Source of the DNA: Mastigias papua
Lineage: Eukaryota; Cnidaria; Scyphozoa; Rhizostomeae; Mastigiidae
Reading direction: 5' to 3'
Assembly: GCA_964019165.1 (NCBI GenBank)
Contig: OZ025277.1
Location: 7,352,889-7,416,888 of the forward strand
DNA length: 64,000 nucleotides
Shown: piece after piece, positions 35,546 through 46,428 of the stretch
How positions within the stretch are numbered: the first letter of the stretch is position 1
Layout: every line of letters starts with the position of its first letter
Translations under genes and position numbers: made by a program
Notes under the pieces: generated by a model
Databases searched by the model: none
What the model was told of the DNA's origin: nothing
The model's input: the letters and a program-made list of their open reading frames with translations, nothing else

Positions 35546-37536
35546 CAGCAAACAAAGACATTGTTAGTGTTGTATTCTTGGCTTCTGAGTTGAACGTGTT
35601 CTTTACATTCATCGGTGGAAGTGAATGGCCAGGCATGAACGACGACTCAATGCCTACTTTTCTGTTATTTTTCTCTGCTTCACATGCTCTTTCCTTTTCT
35701 GCAACTCGAATAACCGCCTGATGGAATATGTTAAAAATAACCAGAGACGTTGCACATCCTTCTCGTAGTCCTCTCTGTGGAATGAACTTCGTACTGTCTC
35801 TTTCTTCCCCCCTGACTCTGTACGATGTAAACTCGTGTAGGTCTTTCAGCTTGTCAATTACTTTGTTTGGTAGTCTATATTTCTCCAGTATGGCCCATAG
35901 TATTGGTCGACTCACCCTTGGGTATGCATTTTTTAGATCTAGGAGTATAGCTATCTCTTTTCTTTCCTCCCTTCCATTGTTTATTACTTCCATATTTCTA
36001 ACTACTTTCACATCTTCTTGGATTCTTACAAACATTTGCGTTGCATCAGCCGTCGATCTTCCCTGTCTAAAACCTGCTTGATTCTCATCTAGTGATCCAG
36101 TAGCTTCTGCCCAATTTCGTAGCCTTGTCGCCAAAATTCTGGCTAAGATTCTGCTCATGATTGGGAGTAAGCATATTCCTCTGAAATTATTCATATCCTT
36201 TTTATCTCCTTTCTTATGTAGTGGGATGATTATTCCAACTTTCTGTTCCTCATTCCATCTGTGTGCGGGGTTTTCCCACAACCACTGGATCTGTCTATAC
36301 ACACTTTTTCTGATCTCATCTCCTGTTTCTCTAATGTACCTCAAACGTATCTCGTCATCTCCCGGTGCTGCAACTTTCATCTTCGCTATTTCATTCTTTA
36401 TTTCTTCAAAACTCGGAATCTGGACAATTAATTCGTTGTTTCTCTCCAACGTCTCTTCCTTTACCTTCAGTTCCACCACCTTTTCAACTGTCTTTGATAT
36501 TTGGTCCGGACTGTTTTCATATCGCTCATGAGTGATTTTCTCGAGATGACCTTTAAATTCCTCTTCGGTAAAAAGCATTATGGACTTGCTGTTGTTGTAC
36601 TCTCCTCTTCTTTGCAGCCTCTGCAGTATTTTGTACATCGTCCCAATTTGTCCCATTTGGCATGCTTGTTGGCACTCTTCTGCTAATTGATTCCACCAAT
36701 TTTCCTCCCATTGTCTTAACTCTCTTTTGTATTTTGTTCTTTTCTCTGTCAGTCTTGTTTTGGCTATAATGTACTCATTGCTTGTTCTGTCTCCTGTCTG
36801 CCGTATCACTCGATTTCTCTCTCTCAGTGCCTCACGTATCTCTGCTTTCAGTCGCATTGCATCTTCCTCATGTTGGTTCACCCATGGGTTTGTTTGTTTC
36901 TCTCTTTTGCCACATACTTCCTCCGCTGTGGCTCTAAGTATTTTACCCAATGTTTCCCATTCTAGGTCTTCCATTTTCACGCCTCTTCTTGCCGCTTCTT
37001 GACTCGCTCTTTCTTCTGTTCTCTTTCTGTATAGCTCTGCTATTTCTCGATTCATCATTTTCTCCCAGATGATATTTGGTCTTTTCTTCTGTCTCCTCTC
37101 ATTTAAATGTCTAGGTGTTTTCATTTTCAGCTTCATTTCTACAATCTTGTGGTCGGATAGCATTTCATTGCTCTTGATTTTAAGAGCTTTTACAATTCTA
37201 TGTCTGTCCTCCTCTTTTGTTATAAATCCATCAAGTTCACACCATGCTTTATTGGCGCGATTGAACCATGTGCCTCTTTTCTTCACTTGGAAAAATGAGT
37301 TAACCCAACATAACCCTTGTTCTGTGAGCCAGTCAATTATATCTTCTCCTTGTGGGTTTGTTCTTCTGAATCCACATCTTCCCACTGTGGTGGATTTGTC
37401 ATACGCTCCTATATTTCTGCCAATCTGTGCATTAATATCCCCTCCAATAACGATAACCTTCTTTGCCGTACCCCCGTGTATCACTCTTTCTAGCTCTCTC
37501 CTCACTTCTTGTATCTGTTGTTCATATTGTACACTC
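35546..37536 (-). pseudogene. Zinc-finger LINE: endonuclease C-terminus and RT to FADD
   Basis: From the right: SVQYEQQIQEVRRELERVIH, the endonuclease VIVIGGDINAQIGRNIGAYD and EMLSDHKIVEMKLK (catalytic SDH intact), a long charged linker, then RT. RT motifs are KMKVAAPGDDEIRLRYI, VGIIIPLHKKGDKKDMNNFR, RILARILATRLRNWAE, AGFRQGRSTADATQMF, AILLDLKNAYPRVSRPI, RGLREGCATSLVIFNIF and TMSLFADD. It is open for more than 660 codons without a stop. At the left end, FADD is cut by the gypsy element; the frame resumes as TTIIGM at 30288. At the right end it is cut by a hAT-type element. The first methionines at 37619 belong to the hAT sequence, not to the LINE. Confidence 0.92.
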
Positions 37537-37544
37537 CCCCTGAC
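37537..37544. repeat. 8-bp target duplication of hAT element, left
   Basis: CCCCTGAC, repeated exactly at 38858-38865. The length of 8 bp is diagnostic for hAT transposases. Confidence 0.9.
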
Positions 37545-38857
37545 CAGTGGCGTAGCGTCAGGGTATTCAAGGTATTCAGTGAATACCCTACAATTTCCAG
37601 AAAAAATAATAATCTGCATTATGTTGCGACCACGGTACTATTTCTCAAATACTCATTCAAATGGCAAATTTAACTCCTTTCAACGAGTTTACCTGCCTTA
37701 ATATTCAAGCTGTATAAGTGTGCAGACGTGAATCGTTTGGAAGCAAGCAGATCTGTGAAGATAATGCAGAAGACCGAACAGGAACTTCATATTAAACAGA
37801 AGTTCGTCACGAATACGCAGTGAATCCCGGTAGGGTGTTTCCACCAATCAAAATGTTCCATTTCATGAATAAATGTTTCCTTAATGAGCAAAAACAATCT
37901 CAAAATACGCTGAGAAATGGCCAGCGTCCAGCCTTATACTTCTAAAACCTCACATAGAGGCTAATAAACATTGAGCTTGAGTACTTGGAGTGGAGGAGTA
38001 GTTATCGAATACGAAGTAAATACGACACGTGAAATTTGTAATAGGAGAGTTGAAAGGCTGACTTTTTAGCAAGAAAATTCTGGTCAGATGTAAATTATGT
38101 TATGTGGCAGCAGCAGCAAGAAAGACAAGTGAAAGGTAGGTAGCTCGTAGAGGTTCAGTCGCACGTGGGCCCAAGTTCCCCAATGTCTCATTTTGTGGTG
38201 TTAGGAGGAGCCTATAGCTGTTTTAATTTCGTGAATATTATAACAATAGACGTCAAACATTCCCCTATATTTCTAAATATATGTAAGTTCCCTAGCTTAG
38301 TTTCTTTCTGTTTACATAATGCGTGCTGCTAGCTTTGCACAATTCAAAGGTATCCAGAGTAATGTGATGTTGTCTCTATCAACATTCTGACTTATTAGTC
38401 ATTCTCTGCTATTGTCCAGTTGCTATTGTAAAGAGTGTTCTTTTGTTAAGGCTTCGAGAACCTTCTAGGCTTTGTTGTTATAGGCTCTGTTCATGATTTG
38501 CTAGATGGATTTAACTTGACTATGGGGGAATAAGCGGTGGGTGATATTGTGACATCGCTGATTCAAAACTCATTTTCAAAATTATCACTCACAGAAAAGA
38601 GGATTATTGATAAGGGGAGGCCGAAGCCTTGCAATAACATCACACAGGCTAGATACAATGTCTACTATTAATTTTCGGTTCCTTTCTGTTGTGAGACCAC
38701 GACCAACTGATGAATTCAGGGTAGGAGATTGAGTTTTTTACTAGATATTTATGTTCAGGGTGATAAATGCCACGGGACATTAATTAGCCACACCCAGCCA
38801 CACCAAGCCACACCCTATGATAGAATACCCAGTCCAAAAAGTCGCGCTACGCCACTG
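37545..38857. mobile_element. Non-autonomous hAT element, 1,313 bp
   Basis: Perfect 13-bp terminal inverted repeats CAGTGGCGTAGCG with an 8-bp duplication CCCCTGAC. The CAGTGGCGTAGC start is typical for animal hAT elements. There is no transposase frame inside. It splits the zinc-finger LINE's endonuclease between YQPVRG and SVQYEQ; taking out one duplication restores the frame. Confidence 0.93.
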
Positions 38858-38865
38858 CCCCTGAC

Positions 38866-39571
38866 TGGTTGATATACCGATGACAGAACTGCATCTCTGA
38901 ATTCCACTGTTGTTACTCTGTCTGCGGGGTACCACTTTCTTCCTTTCGTTTCCCATTTTCTGTACCATTTTCCTCTCATCAATACTCCTGTTTTCGTAGA
39001 ATGTAGAAGGTACATACTTTCTCCATCTATCTCAAATTTTTTGATACCATGGCTAAAGGTTTTTAGCTCCGTCATACAGGTAATATCCATTCCTCTCCGC
39101 TTGCATAGTTTCGCTATTTCTCCAAACCTTCTTCCGTGTACATTGGCCCTCTGTACATTCCACGTTGCTATTGTTTTGTTTCCCTAGATCCAGTCCTTCT
39201 GCAAAGTTAATAATTTCTTAATTCTCCTTCGTGCTCTTCTCCTCTTTCTTCTGATGTTTCTTGCTTGTCTCTGGATTTGACTTGTTGGTCCTGGGTTTTC
39301 TCCACATCTGTTTTCAATTTATCTTTCAAAAGAGCTCTCATAGCTCTCGGGTCAGTGACACAATGCACCGCATTTTAGGCCGACGATAGCTTTAAGGAGC
39401 TCCAGACATTGGCAAGGTGACTGTCCCTCCGTTGAGATCCTCTTTCCACGAGATCAAACGATTGATACCAGCATGATTCTCGGTTCTTGGAGGCCCCCTT
39501 TGACTTCCTTTTGTCAGGGTTTCCCCTGTCCGCTCGGTACCCAACGAGAAGGTATGAAGTCATGACCGAGC
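38866..39571 (-). pseudogene. Zinc-finger LINE: 5' region and N-terminal endonuclease
   Basis: The endonuclease begins TIATWNVQRANVHGRRFGEI and continues MDITCMTELKTFSHGIKKFE, GVLMRGKWYRKW and DAVLSSVYQPVRG. An in-frame TAG at about 39183-39185 lies a few residues before TIATWNV. Upstream the same frame encodes an arginine-rich stretch (RQARNIRRKRRRARRRIKK), plausibly part of the N-terminus. The element's 5' end is at 39571, directly inside the 13-bp duplication. The 5' leader (39375-39563) has no recognised domain. Excluding the two insertions, the LINE is about 4.05 kb and seems full length. Confidence 0.85.
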
Positions 39572-39584
39572 GAGTTGGATAATT
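39572..39584. repeat. 13-bp target-site duplication, right copy
   Basis: GAGTTGGATAATT, exact partner of 28933-28945; marks the 5' boundary of the zinc-finger LINE. Confidence 0.92.
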
Positions 39585-39675
39585 AACATCATCATCTTCA
39601 TCATCGTCATCGTCCTTGCTGTCATTACTGCCATCGCTATCCTCATAATCATCATCCTTGCCAATGGCATCTGGT
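39585..39675 (-). pseudogene. Esterase-type CR1 LINE: acidic N-terminal piece
   Basis: Encodes PDAIGKDDDYEDSDGSND and a run of Asp ending DDDVN, in the same frame as YPTPLCQTSSNLDT on the other side of the 10.6-kb zinc-finger LINE. A TGA lies just upstream at about 39674. It is therefore the displaced N-terminal part of the coiled-coil/esterase frame at 28149-28932. How far the host LINE extends to the right is not visible. Confidence 0.65.
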
Positions 39676-40839
39676 CAGCTTAGAACTTGACATATGAAAT
39701 AAGAGTCCAGTAACTTATGTCCAAGATTGCAGTACTAGCTTTCCTATAGACCTGTTTCGTACAAAAAAGACGTACCTCCTGAATGTGTTAAGGTTGCATG
39801 AATGGCGCCTCCGTTGATGGCAACAACAGGATGGAAAAATGTATTTGACATGCGCGAAAAATGCGCAGCGCCCTTCATGGATACGACAATCGACTTCACT
39901 TGACAACAGGCACCATATTGAAATAGACAACATTTTACAAGGCAGCATGGCCAGTTGCTCTATTCCGTTGCTTGAAAGTGGATTGTTAGAGCATATTACT
40001 GCTGTTAGAATTGTTGCTTTAGTATTACCTGCCTGTCATTTTGTAAACTGAAAGCAGAACAGTTCAAAGCAGATTCCGTAGCAGGTTCACATTCGACGAC
40101 ACATTTAGAAATTTGGGTTCTTTCCTACAGTGGGGAGTATAACAGTGTTCAGGTTCGAAAGACTAGCAAGACAAAGCTGCATGCAACCTCTCGTAGTATT
40201 TTATTTTATGACCACCCTATCAGGAACGCCTGAATTACCGCCGATTCTGCTGGCCTCAAAAATGTTGGGATGGAGGCAAGGCAGGGGATCCTATGGTATC
40301 ATTGTCTAGGCATAATCTGTTTTGGTAAAAAACCCGATAACTTCACAGCTGATATCAATGCACTCCCTCACAAAAAGTCCCATACCTTATACTTCTATGC
40401 TTGTTTGTACGCTATTCAGGCCAATAATGTAGATGACGTCAAGTGAACTCATCAAACATACTTCTACTCCCCGTCCCTCCCTTAATAGTATTCCCCTCAA
40501 CTCCAAAATTTTAAAATATTGGAACCCATTTCCATTTTCATAGAAAAAGCTTTCCACCCACTCCCATTTATTAGACACCCCTCAAAAAATAACTAAAAAC
40601 AATGAAAATAGAAGTATTGTATAGTTTTCAGTAACACAAGAAGTTTTTTCCAGAAATAGAACAAAATAATAATTATCAAAAATTAATCTTACTCCCCCCA
40701 CCTATTGACAACCCCCTATTTAAGTACTGCATGACAAAATCCATCCATTTCTATTTATTCACACCCTCTACATTTATTTCTTCTGGATACATTGCCAATC
40801 CCCTTTTTAACAAAACCCCCTACTATTAAGGAACAGAGA

Positions 40840-41280
40840 GTACTCACAACTTTTAACAAATGTCACAAAAAGTTATGTCCAATACCATCTTGTATAAGTG
40901 TTGCAACTCACTAATTAGGAGGTGGCACACCTGGGAATATATGTTTGTTTGTGCACTATTGTCCATATGGGATAGGTGTTATGAGGTTACTTTATAAAAC
41001 ATACTTTTCATCAAATTTTTGCCAAATGCCTCAAAAAGTTATCTTCATTGCCACCTTATATACCTGTTGCACTTGACTTAGTGAGTGGGCAGCAACCTTG
41101 GGAAAATATCCCCTAGCCAGGATATATTGAAAGCATCATTCTTTTTAAATTATTGTCCATATGAAATAGAGGCTTTGAGGTGACTTCACAGAACTTAATT
41201 TTCCTTAGCATTTTCACAAATGCCTCAAAGTCTTATGTTCAGTACCAGCTCCCATAAGTGTTATACTTCAACAACACGCT
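40840..41280. repeat. Degenerate tandem repeat, unit about 180 bp
   Basis: Three diverged units share AAATG(C/T)C(T/A)CAAAAAGTTATG-like phrases (near 40858, 41027 and 41219), a CCATATG(G/A)(G/A)ATAG phrase and ATAAGTGTT. No coding content. Confidence 0.55.
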
Positions 41281-41359
41281 ATGCTATTCTTCAATGGCAC
41301 AAAACAGCTTGAAAATGCTTTCAATATCAATCAGATCACTCCTCTATTCAAGTAACCTT

Positions 41360-41943
41360 CTGTTAGCACTATACAGCATCTATTCAACTTTCACCTGACT
41401 TTAGATACAAATTGTAAAGTTTTGCAATTTTTCCCACATTTGCCACTATACATACAGTAAAGTAAAATGCTTGAAAAGGCTTGCTATAATACTCCCTTAG
41501 TGTAGCCAATGTCAAAATTTTGAGTAAAATTTACTTTTCTGTTGCCACTATACAACCTCCATTCCATTATATTACATATTGAATGTATTGCAAATTTGAC
41601 CTAACTTTAGATACAAATTGTAAAGTTTTGCAATTTTTCCCACATTTGCCACTATACATACAGTAAAGTACAATGCTTGAAAAAGCTTGCTATAATACTC
41701 CGTAAGTGTAGCCAATGTCAAAATTTTGAGTAAAATTTAATTTTCTGTTGCCACTATACAACCTCCATTCCATTATATTACATATTGAAAGTATTGCAAA
41801 TTTGACCTAACTTTAGATACAAATTGTAAAGTTTTGCAATTTTTCCCACATTTGCCACTATACATACAGTAAAGTACAATGCTTGAAAAAGCTTGCTATA
41901 ATACTCCGTAAATGTAGCCAATGTCAAAATTTTGAGTAAAATT
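41360..41943. repeat. 206-bp tandem repeat, about 2.7 copies
   Basis: TTAGATACAAATTGTAAAGT recurs at 41401, 41607 and 41813, a period of exactly 206 bp, with only a few substitutions between units. A partial, diverged unit precedes the first. Confidence 0.92.
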
Positions 41944-42440
41944 ATGTTTTATGAAGTCACCTCACACGTATCGAATAGGGCTTAATATGGTATAAACTGT
42001 GAGATGTGATGGTGATTGGAGTAATAAGAATCACTAAGGTGATCATGCGAAATCATCTACATCTATGTGTATATAGTTGCCTGCATGGTATGGGTTTGCA
42101 CTGATCCTATTTCTGTTGGAAACAGGGATGCTGTCAGCCAGTGACCCGAAATGGAAATGGAGTTAAGGTTCTGTGGAGTCGTCGTACTAAGTAGCGTAGC
42201 ATGGTGAAACAAGGTTGTACTGTTACCTATCATCGAGATCAGGGGTTAATTGACTCCTGTATGAATATGCGCACAACATTGATCGCATTTCTTGTGCCAA
42301 CGGTCGATATACGACCATCTAAACATAACCTTATAGCCGTACTATCGTGAGCTTACATCCCGAGTTTTGGTTGTCACTTTACAGAGCGCCTTCGCAGTTA
42401 CTACCGCCATTTTGAACTTAAACATTTTTCCATCCTGCTG

Positions 42441-42469
42441 ATGGCAACACAGCTGTTTACCATGGAAAC
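42441..42469 (+). promoter_or_regulatory. Composite RFX X-box and forkhead-like site
   Basis: ATGGCAAC (42441-42448) is an RFX half-site. CTGTTTACCATGGAAAC (42453-42469) overlaps a forkhead core TGTTTAC (42454-42460) with a 14-bp X-box-like sequence TTTACCATGGAAAC that matches RYYNYYWWRRNRAC at 13 of 14 positions. It sits about 180 bp before the start codon of a flagellar gene. FOXJ1 and RFX factors are known master regulators of ciliary genes in animals, so the placement makes sense. Function is inferred. Confidence 0.55.
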
Positions 42470-42495
42470 GAGATTTGTTTGGAATCTGTTCTGTA

Positions 42496-42617
42496 GTAAG
42501 TTAGGATTTCTTTCAAGAGCACATGAATTATTGAGGTGTTGTTAAGCTATTTGATACACCTATTAATAACATTTCAGAGAGTAATCAGCTTCTGCTATAG
42601 ATCTGAATTTCTTTTAG
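42496..42617 (+). other. Possible 5' UTR intron of the ODF3/CIMAP gene
   Basis: A donor-like TA|GTAAGTTAGG at 42496 and an acceptor-like TTTCTTTTAG| at 42617 would define a 122-bp intron ending 29 bp before the ATG. An alternative acceptor is AACATTTCAG near 42577. No transcript evidence. Confidence 0.4.
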
Positions 42618-42646
42618 GACGGCTTCTTAGCAAAACTGTTGTCACA

Positions 42647-42938
42647 ATGACAGGAGGAGGTGAAAGGAAGCCCATGATTGGCGCAATGTTTCGAGGCCCT
42701 GGCCCATGCTATGGCTTACCGGACACACTTGGGTTTCAACAGCATGATTTCACAAAGTCGAAAGCACCTGCATATAGTTTTGGAATTCGTGGAAAGCAGC
42801 AAGATAAAGATGAATGCAGTCCTGGCCCGGCGTACCACCTCCCGGATAAACTGACGAGATCAGGCCCAGACGGTGCCCCAAAATATTCACTGAAAGGGCG
42901 TCCAAACATGCAGTCTTCTTTCAGAACCCCAGGACCGG
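42647..42938 (+). CDS. ODF3/CIMAP-family flagellar protein, first coding exon
   Basis: Starts MTGGGERKPMIGAMFRGPGP and contains four STPGR-type repeats: GPGPCYGLPDTLGF, KAPAYSFGIRGKQQDKDECS followed by PGPAYHLPDKL, APKYSLKGR and FRTPGPG. This repeat pattern (PGPxxYxLP and APxYSxGxR) is that of outer dense fiber protein 3/CIMAP proteins, which bind along sperm-tail and axonemal microtubules. The start at 42647 fits family N-termini (short lead then MIGAxFxGPGP). An upstream in-frame ATG at 42536 would add an unrelated hydrophobic leader. The exon ends in phase 1 at CCGG|GTATGG. The next exon is 19.8 kb away, across a transposon-filled intron. Confidence 0.9.
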
Positions 42939-43071
42939 GTATGGTTTATTGTATGTACTTAGCATCTTAAATGTTGGCCAGGAAAGATTTGTGGCGCTAG
43001 TACGGTTTTGCACCTCACAGTGATAATAGGGGGCTACCCCCATAAATTATAAACCATTCGATAGCTCTTCA

Positions 43072-44021
43072 GTTCAGTTCTGTTCAGTTAAGTTAAGTTC
43101 AGTTCTGTTTTTATATCTTTAAATTCTCTACATACAACTTAAAATAGTCTAACAATACAAACAATTAGCTAAACTACTTTCAAAAATAATACCATTACAG
43201 AAAAAAATTAATACAGAATACAAATACAAGAGTAATAAGTTGTATATAGGGAATTACTTAAAGGAGGAGCTCTCTCAATAGGTATACAACTCTAGGTTGT
43301 TATCAGGTAAATCAGGTAAATTTTTCTGGGTATGAAATGTGGTAGCTCAATGTCAAAAGAAGCAAATAAAAATTTATCAGTCAACTTTGTTCAATACAAT
43401 TTTTCAGCTTTATTTTGAACGATGATTTTGATGGAACATTGCGGACTTCAATGGGTAATATATTCCAAAGCTTAGCACCAAGATAACAGATGGATTTCAT
43501 ACCATATTGAAGGCTGTTCTTTTGAGGCATGTAAAGATTACCTTGGCTGGCATGTCTTGTCGAGTATTGATGAACAGAAGAACTGAATAGGAAAAAGTTA
43601 TGAAAGCAAGTAGGTGAAGGTGTTTTAATAGAATCAAAAAACAATAGTTAGAAGTTGGAGCTCAAAAATCTCAGGTAATTTCACAAGTTTAAGATCAGTG
43701 AAGATAGGACGAGAAGGAGACATATGGGGCTTAAAGGATATGGCTCTAACAGCTTTTCCTGTAATTTGAAAATGGGATTAATATGTTATTCATATGTTTC
43801 TCCCCAAACAATAATGCCATATTGCAAGAAAGACAAACAAAGAATTTTATAAACAAATTAAAACATGTAATGGAAGTAAATTCCTAATTTTGAAAAACAT
43901 TCCACATGTTCTGGCAAGGTTTTTTTGAAATTTCACTTAAATAGCATTTCCAATTTAGGTGCTCATCTAGAAGAAGATCTAAAAACTTAGCAGACTTAAC
44001 TCTTTGAATACATTTTCTTTG
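43072..44021 (-). pseudogene. CR1/L2-type LINE 3' fragment inside the fold-back element
   Basis: Minus-strand frame 43381-43644 reads YSTRHASQGNLYMPQ, then SICYLGAKLWNILPIEVRNV and SFKIKLKNCIEQS, the conserved C-terminus of CR1/L2-type reverse transcriptases (GAKLWNxLP, FKxxLK). The 3' end (43072-43110) is a short repeat tail of TTCAGTTC/GTTAA units, as in CR1-clade LINEs. The 5' end is truncated. The insertion point GCTCTTCA^TCTGTA is fixed by the uninterrupted right arm of the host element. Confidence 0.8.
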
Positions 44022-44262
44022 TCTGTACATTCATATGCTACCCCATTTGCCCCATAGGGTTAGGGGTAGGGTGAGGATTAGGGTTGGGGTTAGCATTAGT
44101 TATTACTTGTGAATCATTATGAATATCATCAAAATAGTTATGATATTCATAATGGCAGACATGAAATAACTAATGCTAAGCCTAACTCTTTCCTTACTGC
44201 TAACCCTAACCCTAACCTATGGGGTAAATGGGGTGGCATTTGAATTTACAGATGAAGAGCTA
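44022..44262. repeat. Palindrome with telomere-like arms
   Basis: The left arm contains GGGTTAGGGGTAGGG and ATTAGGGTTGGGGTTAG. The right arm contains CTAACCCTAACCCTAACC. The arms meet at ATGAATATCAT...ATGATATTCAT near 44140. These are interstitial TTAGGG-type repeats arranged head to head inside a mobile fold-back element, not a chromosome end. Confidence 0.85.
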
Positions 44263-44333
44263 TCAAATGGTGTATAATGTATGGGTGTAGCCCCCTGTTA
44301 TCGCTGTGAGGTACAAAACCATACTAGCAGCAC

Positions 44334-46089
44334 TTTAGGGACTGTTCAATAATTATGTCACGTTAAATTGCCTTATTTGAACCACCCACCCACTGTTGTT
44401 ATGCTCTGTCATGCATGTTCTCAAGACCCCGTTGCGTTGCATCATGCAGGTCTTGTCATGAGGAAAATACCGCGTGTGCAGTAATTAGCACATGCAAATT
44501 CATATGAGTGTGCGATCGCACTTGTCAGAAAATTTCTACTTACGGACAAAGGGGATCAAGAAACAATGCAAAAGAGGAAAAACGTACAAAAGTAAGATTT
44601 ATCAAAAAAAAATGTTTTATAGAAAAAGAAACTAGTTTAGGTTTTAAATGTAAAACACTTCTTCATCATCGGGCTAGTGAAAGGGATCAAAATCATCATC
44701 ATAACTATCACTTAAATCATCATAAGAATCATCCTCAAAATCTTTGCCATCGGCATCAATTGCAAAAATGCCCGTGCTGCCCATAGAATCATCATCAGTC
44801 TCCTGTTAACCTGTCATTGCTAGTTCTGCACTCGAAAGTTGGAAATATGTGATGATTATTGTGGTCAGCATGTTATCATACAACTTATGGGGAAAAGACA
44901 AAAGCCAAAAAACTTTGAAAATGGAAAATTTGGAATTGGGGTTTCAATGAGCTCTCAATAAATCTGTTTGCGTGTGCGACCCATCACACACACAGTTTGA
45001 TTTGTGCATGTGTGGGTGCATGCGCGTGTGTGGGTGCGTGCGCGTATGATCACACATGCTAAATGACAAGGCCTGATCATGTAATGTGCAGACATCCCTC
45101 TCCCGATACAAAAAGAGTTTAAAAATAGCAGAATGTTTGGTGAAGATGAAAAGATATCACATTCCTCCTTCATGTTTCTTGTCAACTTGAGCAACAACAT
45201 TATATGCCAACAGTGAAGTTTAGCTACATCAAACTGTAGGATGAGAAAGTAGTACATACAACCTATAAACAAGGTTTTATTTGATAACCTGTTTAATTTA
45301 GGCTGTCTGCTGAGTGTCAGATTTCCTTTAATTATATAATGCTTCTCATTGAAGTATTTTGGTACTGTGCAGGGTTGTAAATTCCAGGAGTGTGCGATTG
45401 TGACACCCCCCAACAGATAAAGCAGCACAGTTTGCAGGGCAATTGAACATCTTTGCAGGGCAATAGTGATAACAAAGATCCTTGCGACACATGAATTCCA
45501 TAGCACATTCTGGCTTAGACTATCTTTCTTTCAGTGCACTGGCGTGAGATTTTGTTTCTAGCGCTGGACTATGGGCATACTCGGACTGCATAATAGGAAA
45601 AGGAAGGGTCAGTATAGCTTGTTCATCTTTCATGCCCAGGTTAAAGGATCAGTTTTCCTTCTGGGCATAGTGATCAATGATGGTAGCACTTTTTATCCCA
45701 TGTTCTGGACAAAAGTACGTTTTCCAATATTCTAGAGGGCATCACCCTGAATAAAACTGTTTCAGACCCCCACTTGTCTCCCATTCCCCTCCACAATAGT
45801 CCTATGTTTTGTAGTGCAAAGTGGGCTTGCTTGCCTCTATTTTTGCAGGCATTACGTTCTTTTGGCAAATCAGTAAATTCATCTATGCCATGAATTATAC
45901 CTGGGATAAATACAACTTGGTATCAATCTAAGCAACCTAATGAGATTTTAAGATTTTTCATATGGCAAAGACGAGGTTGCATCTCATGCTTACTACTGCT
46001 GCAGCAGAATTGTTTAAAATCTGTTATCATAGAATGGATGTAACCTTTGCCCAGCAATATCCAGTGTTAGAGGGTAAAAACTTCTGATA
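44334..46089. other. Remaining unique intron sequence, no supported gene
   Basis: Positions 44680-44806 on the minus strand encode an acidic stretch (DFEDDSYDDLSDSYDDDFDP) ending at a TAG, preceded by an acceptor-like TTAACAG. Positions 45000-45060 are a GTGTG/GCGTG-rich minisatellite. Nothing else was recognised. Confidence 0.4.
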
Positions 46090-46428
46090 CACATTTTTTT
46101 ATAAGAAAAACACTTTTTTCTAGAGGCTCAAATTTCTTAACATTTCACAAATTTGAGGCTGAGATTTTCTTAACATTTTCTTAACTTCTTGAAGGAAACA
46201 ATAATAATAATAATAATAATAATAATACCATATTTTCACAGGGTAATCCAATCAGCTATAAATATAGCTGCTATCAAGAGAAGCCCTGTATAGAATTCAA
46301 ATTAAAAAAGTTAAAGAAAATTGCCATACATAAAGAAGAAGATAAAAAATCTTATAAAAATGTTTAAAATTAATCTTAAAAGGTTAATGTCATATTCAGC
46401 AAAATTTGTCCATGACAAAATACATAAG

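Larger units (their letters stand above)
39676..42440. other. Non-coding region upstream of the ODF3/CIMAP gene
   Basis: No supported gene. Contains two blocks of tandem repeats (40840-41280 and 41360-41943, listed separately). The rest is AT-rich unique-looking DNA. Confidence 0.5.
42991..44333. mobile_element. Fold-back element split by a LINE tail
   Basis: The outer left arm (42991-43071) begins GTGGCGCTAGTACGGTTTTG. The right end, on the opposite strand, begins GTGCTGCTAGTATGGTTTTG, and both arms continue similarly through CACCTCACAG and GATAGCTCTTCA. The left arm then resumes at 44022 (TCTGTACATTCATATG) and mirrors the right arm to a centre near 44140. Taking out 43072-44021 gives a continuous palindrome of about 393 bp. 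It begins only 52 bp after the exon 1 donor site. Confidence 0.75.

Noticed and set aside
37545..37619. ATG at 37619 as the start of the zinc-finger LINE protein
   Set aside because: It lies inside the hAT element; the true N-terminal endonuclease is at 38866-39180.
42536..42646. Upstream ATG giving the flagellar protein a hydrophobic leader
   Set aside because: Family members begin shortly before the first GPGP repeat, and the upstream part overlaps a likely 5' UTR intron.
44050..44220. TTAGGG-type repeats as a true telomere
   Set aside because: They are degenerate, face each other in a palindrome and lie inside a bounded mobile element within an intron.
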